Below, one piece after another: positions 18,846 through 25,571 of a DNA stretch of 64,000 nt. The notes below the pieces were generated by a model. It was not told the origin of the DNA, did not search any database, and saw only the letters and a list, made by a program, of their open reading frames with translations. Location of the stretch: assembly GCF_900177545.1 (NCBI RefSeq), contig NZ_FXBQ01000001.1, positions 1,792,122-1,856,121 on the forward strand, written 5' to 3'. The position numbers and the translations under genes were made by a program. The DNA comes from Maritimibacter sp. HL-12 (lineage in GTDB: Bacteria > Pseudomonadota > Alphaproteobacteria > Rhodobacterales > Rhodobacteraceae). How positions within the stretch are numbered: the stretch's first letter is position 1; every line of letters begins with the position of its first letter.

Positions 18846-19598
18846 ATGGACATGACAGGCAAGACAGTGGTGATCACGGGCGCAAGCCGGGGGATCGGGG
18901 AAGCGGCAACACGGGCGTTTGCCGATGCAGGGGCCAACGTGGTCCTGCTCGCACGGAGCGGCGACGCGATCGGGCGGATCGCCCGCGAGATCGGCGACCG
19001 GGCGCTTGCCGTCACCTGCGACGTGGCGTCCTGGAGCCAGGTCAAGTCTGCCATCGACCAGGCCGCCTGGCGTTTCGGCAAGATTGACGTTCTGATCAAC
19101 AATGCCGGCGTGATCGAGCCCGTCGCAATGCTGCGCGCCTCTGATCCGGCGGCCTGGTCGAAGGCCTTCGACATCAACCTCAAGGGCGTCTACCACGGCA
19201 TGCGTGCGGTGGTGCCGATCATGCGGAAGGCAGGTGGCGGCACGGTGCTCACGGTCAGTTCCGGCGCGGCCCATACCGCGCTTGAAGGCTGGAGCCACTA
19301 CTGCGCCTCGAAGGCGGCGGCGCACATGATGACGATGGCGCTGCACAAGGAAGAGGCGCGCGCAGGTATCCGGGCCATCGGGCTTTCGCCCGGCACGGTG
19401 GCCACCGAGATGCAGCGGGAGATAAAGGCCTCCGGGGTCGGCCCGGTGGCGGCGCTCGACTGGTCGGATCACATCCCGCCGGAATGGCCCGCCCAGGCGC
19501 TGATGTGGATGTGCACGCCCGATGCCGATGAATTCCTTGGCGGCGAGGTTTCGCTCCGCGAGCCCGAAATCCGCAAGCGGTTGGGGCTGGGTGCATGA
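18846..19598 (+). CDS. Short-chain dehydrogenase/reductase
   Basis: The 250-residue classical SDR has the NAD(P) loop TGASRGIGEAA, then NNAG (LINNAGVIEP), the catalytic Ser in VSSGAA and the Tyr-Lys pair in HYCASK. ARSGD after the second strand leaves the cofactor open, though Arg there can fit NADPH. The crotonase-family gene behind it overlaps by four bases, so the two may act on related acyl substrates. The substrate itself is unknown. Confidence 0.85.
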   Translation: MDMTGKTVVITGASRGIGEAATRAFADAGANVVLLARSGDAIGRIAREIGDRALAVTCDVASWSQVKSAIDQAAWRFGKIDVLINNAGVIEPVAMLRASDPAAWSKAFDINLKGVYHGMRAVVPIMRKAGGGTVLTVSSGAAHTALEGWSHYCASKAAAHMMTMALHKEEARAGIRAIGLSPGTVATEMQREIKASGVGPVAALDWSDHIPPEWPAQALMWMCTPDADEFLGGEVSLREPEIRKRLGLGA

Positions 19599-20206
19599 TC
19601 CGGCTCGACCGGGGTGCGGGCCTCTGGACCGCGACCATCGCCCGGCCCGACAAGGCCAATTCGCTGACCTCTGCAATGCTGGAAGCGCTCGCGGATTTTG
19701 CCGAGGAGGCGGCGGGCGCGGCTCAGGCGCTGGTGATCACCGGCGAGGGCAAGGTGTTTTCCGCCGGGGCCGATCTTGACGAGGCGCGCGCCGGGCTTGC
19801 CACCAGCCCGCTGTGGGAGCGGCTTTCGGGCGCGATTGCCGCCGCCCCCTGCCTGACCATTGCCGCGCTGAACGGCACGCTGGCGGGCGGCGCTTTCGGC
19901 ATGGCGCTTGCCTGCGATCTGCGCATCGCCGTGCCCGAAGCGAAGTTCTTCTACCCGGTGATGAAGCTCGGTTTCCTGCCGCAGCCTTCCGACCCGGGCC
20001 GCCTCGACGCGCTGGTTGGCCCGGCCCGGGCCAAGATGATCCTGATGGCAGGGCAGAAGATCGGTGCTGACGAGGCTCTGGCCTGGGGGCTGGTTGATCG
20101 CGTGGTGCCACGCGAAACGCTGGACGAGACGGTTGCGGCGCTTTGCGCGGATGCGCTGGCTGCTAGCCCCGCCCATGTCGCCGGGATCAAGGCGATGATC
20201 GGCTAA
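19595..20206 (+). CDS. Enoyl-CoA hydratase/isomerase-family protein (short)
   Basis: The crotonase fold is visible: VFSAGADLDEA forms the first half of the CoA-ester oxyanion hole, and TLAGGAFGMALACDLRIA the second. LGFLPQPSDPGRL sits where the second catalytic Glu of hydratases normally lies (usually PExG), and here Gln/Pro replaces it. At 203 residues it lacks most of the C-terminal helical lid (family usually about 255). It may therefore be an isomerase-like or non-hydratase member. It is translationally coupled to the SDR gene. Confidence 0.78.
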   Translation: MIRLDRGAGLWTATIARPDKANSLTSAMLEALADFAEEAAGAAQALVITGEGKVFSAGADLDEARAGLATSPLWERLSGAIAAAPCLTIAALNGTLAGGAFGMALACDLRIAVPEAKFFYPVMKLGFLPQPSDPGRLDALVGPARAKMILMAGQKIGADEALAWGLVDRVVPRETLDETVAALCADALAASPAHVAGIKAMIG

Positions 20207-20502
20207 CGCCCGCGCCGGTTGCCCTTCGCGCGCGATGTGAAATCCGGCGGGCGCTTCGCCACCCAGCGGATGAAGCGCGCAAGGCGAGGATGATCGCGCA
20301 GTGCCGCGATGGTGTTGTAGCTCTGTGCCAGTTCGGTCTCGGTCAGACTGGCGTGGATTTCCTTGTGGCAGATGTGGTGCAGAAGCACCGTTGCGCCGCC
20401 TTTGCCGCCCCTCAGCCTCGGAACGAGGTGATGCCGGCTTTGCGGCACGCCGGGCGGGATCGGGCGGCCACAGAGCGGGCAGATCGGATCGCTGGCGTTC
20501 AT
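20203..20502 (-). CDS. Small HNH-type zinc nuclease-like protein
   Basis: The protein is 99 residues starting at the ATG at 20502. The N terminus has a zinc knuckle, CPLCGRPIP, followed by the HNH-like core SRHHLVPRLRGGKGG and a second metal cluster, LLHHICHKEIHASLTETEL. The CxxC...HH...H..C layout matches small stand-alone HNH proteins of proteobacteria, and the basic tail suits nucleic-acid binding. Activity is unproven. It converges with the crotonase gene, overlapping by four bases. Confidence 0.75.
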   Translation of the reverse strand: MNASDPICPLCGRPIPPGVPQSRHHLVPRLRGGKGGATVLLHHICHKEIHASLTETELAQSYNTIAALRDHPRLARFIRWVAKRPPDFTSRAKGNRRGR

Positions 20503-20585
20503 CCCCCTTCCCCTTGCCTGAATCGCACTTCGGTGCCAGAGGGTAGGCGCGTCAGGCGCGGGTTCAAGCGGTGGTGAGGGGTAAC

Positions 20586-21917
20586 ATGGAAAACCTTGTG
20601 GATAGTGCGCAGGGCTGGGCCTTGCAGGGATGGGAGATCGCACAAGGCTGGCTCACCTCGCCCGCGGCATGGTCGCAGTTCGCGCTGCTGGTCGTTGCAT
20701 GGCTTGCCGCCGTTGTTGCCGCCAAACGCCTCGCGCCGCTGCTGGAAAGGGTCATCGCGCCACCTGCCGGGCAGGCCCATGCCCTCGCGAAGGCGCGGCG
20801 GTTTGCGCTGATCTTCCTGCCGCTCCTGCTGCCGCTGCTGGCCTATGGCTTCACCGCGATTGGCGAGCAGGTCACCCGTTCGCTCTTCGGCTCCGGGGCG
20901 GTGATCGCCTTTGGCAAGCGCGTGTTCCTGCTCGTCGTGGCGCGTATCCTCGTGCGCGACATCGTGACCGAGCCGTTCCTGCGGCTGCTCGGGCGCTACG
21001 TGCTCCTGCCGGTGGCAGCACTCTACGCGCTCGGGTTGCTCGACCTCGCGACGGCGTGGTTGGCTGGGCTCACGGTGACGATGGGCAACATCTCGTTCTC
21101 GGCCCTGGCCCTGCTGCGCGGCGTCATCGCGGGGGCTGTGCTGTTCTGGCTCGGGCGCTGGTCGAATGACCAATCGGCGGCCTATATCGGCAAACAGGAC
21201 GCGTTGCGCCCGGCAACCCGGACGCTGGCGGCGAAAACCGCCGAAATCGCCATTTTCGGTGCCGCTTTCCTGCTTTTGATGAACATCATGGGGGTTTCGC
21301 TCACCTCGCTCGCGGTGATCGGCGGCGCGATCGGTGTCGGCATCGGCTTCGGGCTGCAACAGATTGCGTCGAATTTCATTTCCGGCGTGATCCTCCTGCT
21401 CGAAGGTCAGGCCACGGTCGGCGATTACGTCGAACTTGACGGTGGCGAGGCAGGCACCATCGTCAGGATGACCGCCCGCGCGATCATTCTCGAAACCGTG
21501 GACGGGCGCTGGATCGTGGTGCCGAACGAGCATTTCATCACCACCCGGGTGATCAATTATTCCGACGCAGGCTCGGCCAACCGCTACGAAGCGGATTTTT
21601 CGGTGTCCTATGACACCGATATCAATATCGTGCCCGCGATCGTCGAAAAGGCCGTTGCCGCCGTGCCCAAGGTGCTGAGCCATCCCGAACCGCCGGATTG
21701 CGAATTGCGCGCCTTTGGCGACAGCGGTGTGGAGTTCGCCGTGGAGTTCTGGATCAACGGCATCGACGCGGGCGAAAACAAGGTCACACCGCATGTGCTC
21801 TTCGCGATCTGGAATGCGCTCAAGGCGCACGATATCGAAATCCCCTATCCGCAGCGCGTCGTGCACCACCGCGGCTTGCCGGGCGGCGGCGGCGGCGTGA
21901 TGCCGACTGCGCCATGA
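20586..21917 (+). CDS. MscS-family mechanosensitive ion channel
   Basis: The protein is 443 residues from the ATG at 20586 (GAGGGG upstream; an in-frame GTG at 20571 is less likely). Several N-terminal membrane helices precede the pore helix and MscS core, GGAIGVGIGFGLQQIASNF, then the beta domain (EGQATVGDYVEL, VVPNEHFITTRVINYS). It should gate solute efflux on hypo-osmotic shock. The larger N-terminal membrane part makes it a MscS-like rather than minimal MscS protein. Its stop overlaps the next gene (ATGA). Confidence 0.88.
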   Translation: MENLVDSAQGWALQGWEIAQGWLTSPAAWSQFALLVVAWLAAVVAAKRLAPLLERVIAPPAGQAHALAKARRFALIFLPLLLPLLAYGFTAIGEQVTRSLFGSGAVIAFGKRVFLLVVARILVRDIVTEPFLRLLGRYVLLPVAALYALGLLDLATAWLAGLTVTMGNISFSALALLRGVIAGAVLFWLGRWSNDQSAAYIGKQDALRPATRTLAAKTAEIAIFGAAFLLLMNIMGVSLTSLAVIGGAIGVGIGFGLQQIASNFISGVILLLEGQATVGDYVELDGGEAGTIVRMTARAIILETVDGRWIVVPNEHFITTRVINYSDAGSANRYEADFSVSYDTDINIVPAIVEKAVAAVPKVLSHPEPPDCELRAFGDSGVEFAVEFWINGIDAGENKVTPHVLFAIWNALKAHDIEIPYPQRVVHHRGLPGGGGGVMPTAP

Positions 21918-23134
21918 AACAGGCACTGGTCATAGGCGCTGGCCCGGCGGGGCTGATGGCGGCGGGCGCGCTCGCCCGCGCCGGGCTGTCGGTGATCGTG
22001 GCCGAGGCAAAGCCCTCGGTCGGACGCAAGTTCCTGATGGCGGGAAAATCCGGCCTCAACCTCACCAAGGACGAACCTCAGGCGCGATTTCTCGAAGCCT
22101 ATTCCGGTAGTGCGGCGGCTCTTGTGCGCGAGGCGGTGCAAGGATTCGGGCCGGAGGCGGTCTCCGACTGGGCGCGCACCTTGGGGCAGGACGTATTCAC
22201 CGGCTCATCGGGCCGGGTATTCCCGCGCGCAATGAAGGCGTCACCGCTGTTGCGGGCATGGCTGAGCGAGATTGCACGCCTCGGCATCGAGATTCGCACC
22301 CGCTGGCACTGGGCCGGCTTCGCGGGCGAGGGCTTTGCCTTCGAAACACCGCAGGGGCGGCAGATTCTGCGTCCCCCGGTCACCGTGCTCGCGCTCGGCG
22401 GAGCAAGCTGGCCACGGCTCGGGTCGGATGGGGCCTGGGTGCCGTGGCTGGCGGAAAAGGGCGTGCCCCTTGCACCGCTGCGACCGGCGAACGCGGGCAT
22501 CACGGTCGATTGGTCGCCGCATATGGAACCGCATTTCGGCACCCCGGTGAAGGCAGTGCGGCTCACGGCGGGCACGGTCTCGTTGCGCGGCGAATTCGTC
22601 GTTTCCGCGCGCGGCCTCGAGGGCAGCGCGATCTACGCCGTGAGCCCGCCGGTGCGCGATGGCGTTCCGCTCACGCTCGACCTTTGCCCTGACTGGTCAC
22701 TTGCGGAGGTGACGCAACGTCTTTCCCGCCCGCGCGGCAAGGCCACCGTGGCCGCGCATCTGCGCAAGACCCTGCGGCTCGACCCGGTGCGGCTCGCGCT
22801 GCTGATGGAGTTTGGCCGCCCGTTGCCGGAAGCGGCGGCGCTGGGCTCCCTCGTCAAGGCCCTGCCGGTGCGCCATGCCGGACTGCGCCCGATCGGGGAA
22901 GCGATCTCGACGGCGGGCGGCGTCGCGGCCGATGCCCTCGACGGCTACCATATCAAGGCTCTGCCCGGCGTTTTTGCCGCCGGTGAGATGCTGGATTGGG
23001 AGGCACCCACGGGCGGCTACCTGCTGACCGGCTGCTTCGCCACCGGACGCGCGGCGGGAGAAGCGGCGGCCGGTTGGGCCGCGTCGGGGTCTGACGCCGC
23101 AAGTGCGCATTCATCTGTCCCGCGGCAACCCTGA
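21914..23134 (+). CDS. FAD-dependent flavoprotein, HI0933/YhiN-like (TIGR03862 type)
   Basis: The protein is 406 residues. The N-terminal dinucleotide fold is VIGAGPAGLMAAGALARAG, followed by the family mark GRKFLMAGKSGLNLT. LALGGASWPRLGSDGAW and the C-terminal AAGEMLDWEAPTGGYLL (FAD-contacting) complete the pattern of BaiN/YhiN-type flavoproteins, whose physiological substrate is poorly known. It begins inside the stop of the MscS gene, so the start at 21914 is firm. Confidence 0.85.
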   Translation: MKQALVIGAGPAGLMAAGALARAGLSVIVAEAKPSVGRKFLMAGKSGLNLTKDEPQARFLEAYSGSAAALVREAVQGFGPEAVSDWARTLGQDVFTGSSGRVFPRAMKASPLLRAWLSEIARLGIEIRTRWHWAGFAGEGFAFETPQGRQILRPPVTVLALGGASWPRLGSDGAWVPWLAEKGVPLAPLRPANAGITVDWSPHMEPHFGTPVKAVRLTAGTVSLRGEFVVSARGLEGSAIYAVSPPVRDGVPLTLDLCPDWSLAEVTQRLSRPRGKATVAAHLRKTLRLDPVRLALLMEFGRPLPEAAALGSLVKALPVRHAGLRPIGEAISTAGGVAADALDGYHIKALPGVFAAGEMLDWEAPTGGYLLTGCFATGRAAGEAAAGWAASGSDAASAHSSVPRQP

Positions 23135-23199
23135 CGGCCACCGGGTTTTCGGGCCCGGTTTCCTTTGCAAGCGGATCTCGCCGAGAACACATTCCGGGT

Positions 23200-23213
23200 T
23201 TGAGAAAAGTCAA
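23200..23213. promoter_or_regulatory. FNR/Dnr-type box upstream of ubiE/menG-menA
   Basis: TTGAGAAAAGTCAA is one mismatch from TTGAC-N4-GTCAA. Its centre is about 67 bp upstream of the ubiE/menG ATG. The reverse complement is identical to the 14-mer at 39580-39593, and the half-site GTCAA recurs in the nosZ box. Confidence 0.6.
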
Positions 23214-23273
23214 TTTTCCGATGGTCGTGTCGTGTAAAGTCGCGGAAACTGCGGGCAATGGGATCGGACCACC

Positions 23274-24026
23274 ATGAAACGCGCGACTAAGCTGGAAGCC
23301 CTGCGCACCACATTTGGAGCGCAGGCGGTATCGCCCGGGGAACGCCGCATTGCGGTGACGGGATTGTTTGACCGTATCGCCCCCCGCTACGACCTGATGA
23401 ACGACCTGATGAGCTTCGGAACCCACCGGCTCTGGAAGCATGCGATGATCGCGCGCGCGGTTGCACATCTCGACAGCAATCCCGGGCCGGTGCTCGATCT
23501 GGCGGGCGGCACCGGCGATATCGCTTTCGGCCTGCGCAAGCGCCTGCCGGAGCGGGAGATCGTCGTGGTGGACGCCTCAAGCGGCATGCTCGACGTGGCC
23601 CGCACGCGGTCCGGCGCATCCCTTGGCTACGTTCATGCCCCGGCCGAGGCCTTGCCCTTCCCCGATGGGTCTGCGGCGATGGTGACGCTCTCCTTCGGCC
23701 TGCGCAACATGACCGATCCGGCCGCCGCGCTCACCGAGGTGGTGCGCGTGCTGCGACCCGGCGGCAAGCTCGTGCTGCTTGAGTTTTCGAAACCCCAGCC
23801 GTGGTTCGCGCCGCTTTACGGCCTGCACGCGCGTTACGTCATCCCGCGCCTCGGCGCGCTGGTGGCAGGTGACAGGGGCGCTTATCGCTACCTTGTCGAA
23901 TCAATCGAGCGGTTTCCCGGCCGCGATGATGTGGCCCGCGAGATTGCCAGGGCAGGGCTCGATATTGTCGAGGAGCGCGCATTCGTCTTCGGCGTGGCCC
24001 GCATGCAGATCGCGGTGAAACCATGA
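23274..24026 (+). CDS. UbiE/MenG-family quinone C-methyltransferase
   Basis: The protein is 250 residues. It is a SAM-dependent methyltransferase with FDRIAPRYDLMNDLMSFG, the UbiE/MenG signature. The SAM loop is LDLAGGTGDIAF, followed by FGLRNMTDP and the C-terminal FVFGVARMQIAV. The family methylates demethylmenaquinol and/or 2-polyprenyl-6-methoxybenzoquinol at the inner membrane face. The N terminus is divergent from usual alphaproteobacterial UbiE. The following MenA-like gene overlaps by four bases, which favours a menaquinone-type (MenG) role. The usual ubiE-ubiB context is not seen here. A Dnr/FNR-like box lies upstream. Confidence 0.82.
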   Translation: MKRATKLEALRTTFGAQAVSPGERRIAVTGLFDRIAPRYDLMNDLMSFGTHRLWKHAMIARAVAHLDSNPGPVLDLAGGTGDIAFGLRKRLPEREIVVVDASSGMLDVARTRSGASLGYVHAPAEALPFPDGSAAMVTLSFGLRNMTDPAAALTEVVRVLRPGGKLVLLEFSKPQPWFAPLYGLHARYVIPRLGALVAGDRGAYRYLVESIERFPGRDDVAREIARAGLDIVEERAFVFGVARMQIAVKP

Positions 24027-24901
24027 ACGGGGCGGACCGTCTCTCGGCGCTGCCGAAACCGGCGCTCTGGGTGCTCGCGGCGCGGTTCAAGACCGTATCG
24101 CTCAGCCAGACCCCGGTTTGGGCCGGTAGCTGGCTCGCCGCCGAGGCGGGGCAGTGGCGGCCCGGCGTGATGATCGCCGCGATGCTTGCCGCCGGGGCGA
24201 TCCAGATCGGCACCAACCTCTGGAACGATGCCGCCGACGCCGCACGCGGTGTGGACCGGGCCGACCGGCTCGGGCCGCCACGGATGACGGCGCTGGGGCT
24301 GCTCGACGGTGCCGAGGTGCGCCGCGCCGCGCTCGCCGCCTTCGGTGTGGCAGTGCTGGCCGGTCTCTGGCTCGTCGCCGTGGGCGGCTGGCCGATCATC
24401 GCCATCGGTCTGGTCTCGCTGGCGCTGGGCTATCTCTATTCGATGGGGCCTCGGCCGCTCTCCGGCCTGCCCTTCGGGGAGCTCCTCGTGATCGCGTTCT
24501 TTGGGCTGGTTGCGGTTTCCGGTACCGCGTGGCTGCAGGGGGTCGATCCCTTCGCCACCCGCACACTTCTTGTTGGCCTGATGGTGGGCCTGCCCGGTGC
24601 TGCGGTGCTGATGCTCAACAATCACCGCGACCGGCTGCAGGATGCCCGTGCCGGGCGGCGCACGCTCGCCATCGTGATCGGCCCCGCCGCGTCGAAGCTC
24701 ACTTATTTCGCAACACTGCTGGGCGCGGTGGCGCTCGGCGCGGGGCTTGGCGCGGGGCCGTGGCTGTTTCCGGTCGGGGCACTTGCGCTCTGGCTCGGTC
24801 ACGCGATGTGGCACTGGCCGATCTCGGCGCGGCTGAACCGGCTGATCGCGCAGACCGCGCTGTTCCAGCTTGCCCTCCTGCTCGTGGTGGCGCTGGGATG
24901 A
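24023..24901 (+). CDS. MenA-like UbiA-superfamily prenyltransferase
   Basis: The 292-residue integral membrane protein has about eight hydrophobic segments. The first Asp-rich region is NLWNDAADAARGVDRADRLG and the second is LNNHRDRLQDARAGRRTLA. These, with GELLVIAFFGLVAVSGTAWL, resemble E. coli MenA (1,4-dihydroxy-2-naphthoate prenyltransferase) block by block rather than UbiA, COQ2 or protoheme farnesyltransferase. It should attach the polyprenyl tail to a naphthoquinone precursor. Its coupling to a UbiE/MenG methyltransferase supports that. Ubiquinone-only Rhodobacterales would not need it, so the identity should be tested against other UbiA members. Confidence 0.75.
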   Translation: MNGADRLSALPKPALWVLAARFKTVSLSQTPVWAGSWLAAEAGQWRPGVMIAAMLAAGAIQIGTNLWNDAADAARGVDRADRLGPPRMTALGLLDGAEVRRAALAAFGVAVLAGLWLVAVGGWPIIAIGLVSLALGYLYSMGPRPLSGLPFGELLVIAFFGLVAVSGTAWLQGVDPFATRTLLVGLMVGLPGAAVLMLNNHRDRLQDARAGRRTLAIVIGPAASKLTYFATLLGAVALGAGLGAGPWLFPVGALALWLGHAMWHWPISARLNRLIAQTALFQLALLLVVALG

Positions 24902-24908
24902 GAATGGC

Positions 24909-24924
24909 TGCCGCGTAGGCGGCA
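24909..24924. terminator. Short hairpin between convergent menA-like and pcuC
   Basis: TGCCGC and GCGGCA form a 6-bp stem with a GTAG loop in the 29-bp gap between two convergent genes. There is no proper U tract on either side, so termination here is only a guess from position. Confidence 0.3.
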
Positions 24925-24930
24925 ACCGTT

Positions 24931-25386
24931 TCACTGCATCGCGCCGGGGCCTTTCACCGGGATGGCAAGCGTCACTTCGCCCGCCTGTTCGAACTGCAAG
25001 GTGACCTCGACCGTTTCCCCCTCGACGAGCTGGGACGCCAGATCAATGAACATCAGGTGAAGCCCGCCCGGTTCGAGCACCGCCTCACCATTGGCGGGAA
25101 TCTCGATCGCCTCGACCTCGCGCATCCGCATCATGCCGTTTTCGTTCACGTGGGTGTGCAATTCCGGTCCCTCGCAGATCGGCGAGCGAAAGCCGATGAG
25201 CCGGTCGGCCGGCCCCAGCGAACGGATCGTCATGAAGCCTGCGCCCGCACTTGCCACCTTCGGCGAGGCGCGCGCGAAGCCGCCCGCGATCTCCAGCGTT
25301 TCGGTGGCGGTGCCCTGCGCACCCAAGGGAGCGGCAAGGCAAAGGGCGGCACCCAGCGCAAGCGTGAAGGCGCGGCGAGAGGTCAT
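24931..25386 (-). CDS. pcuC: PCuAC-family periplasmic copper chaperone
   Basis: The protein is 151 residues with an exported N terminus (TSRRAFTLALGAALCLAAP, cleavage near AQG). The Cu(I) site is made of HTHVNENGMMRM followed about 20 residues later by GGLHLMF, close to the PCuAC pattern of His and Met ligands. PCuAC proteins deliver copper to CuA/CuB centres, usually of cytochrome oxidase, often with SCO. Here the gene is divergent from nosZ, whose CuA and CuZ sites need copper, and a SCO gene lies at the far end of the nos cluster. The shared intergenic box at 25452 may control both directions. Confidence 0.88.
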   Translation of the reverse strand: MTSRRAFTLALGAALCLAAPLGAQGTATETLEIAGGFARASPKVASAGAGFMTIRSLGPADRLIGFRSPICEGPELHTHVNENGMMRMREVEAIEIPANGEAVLEPGGLHLMFIDLASQLVEGETVEVTLQFEQAGEVTLAIPVKGPGAMQ

Positions 25387-25451
25387 TTGGGTCTCCGATT
25401 CATGAGGTCCGAATTCTGCCCCAGTCATGACCGGGACAAGCGGTCGCAGCC

Positions 25452-25465
25452 TTAACAATAGTCAA
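25452..25465. promoter_or_regulatory. FNR/Dnr-type box between pcuC and nosZ
   Basis: TTAACAATAGTCAA is one mismatch from TTAAC/TTGAC-N4-GTCAA dyads; its complement TTGACTATTGTTAA nearly equals the box before nnrS (TTGACAATTGTTAA). The centre is about 113 bp before the nosZ ATG and 72 bp before the pcuC ATG, so it could serve either promoter. Confidence 0.65.
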
Positions 25466-25571
25466 GGAGAGCCCCTCACGCCCGTGTGAGGAGCAAGGCG
25501 GCACGGGTCTCGGACCGGCCGTGCCACGGGGAATTTTCAAGCAAACCGGTCCGCACGAAAGGGACGTTGAA

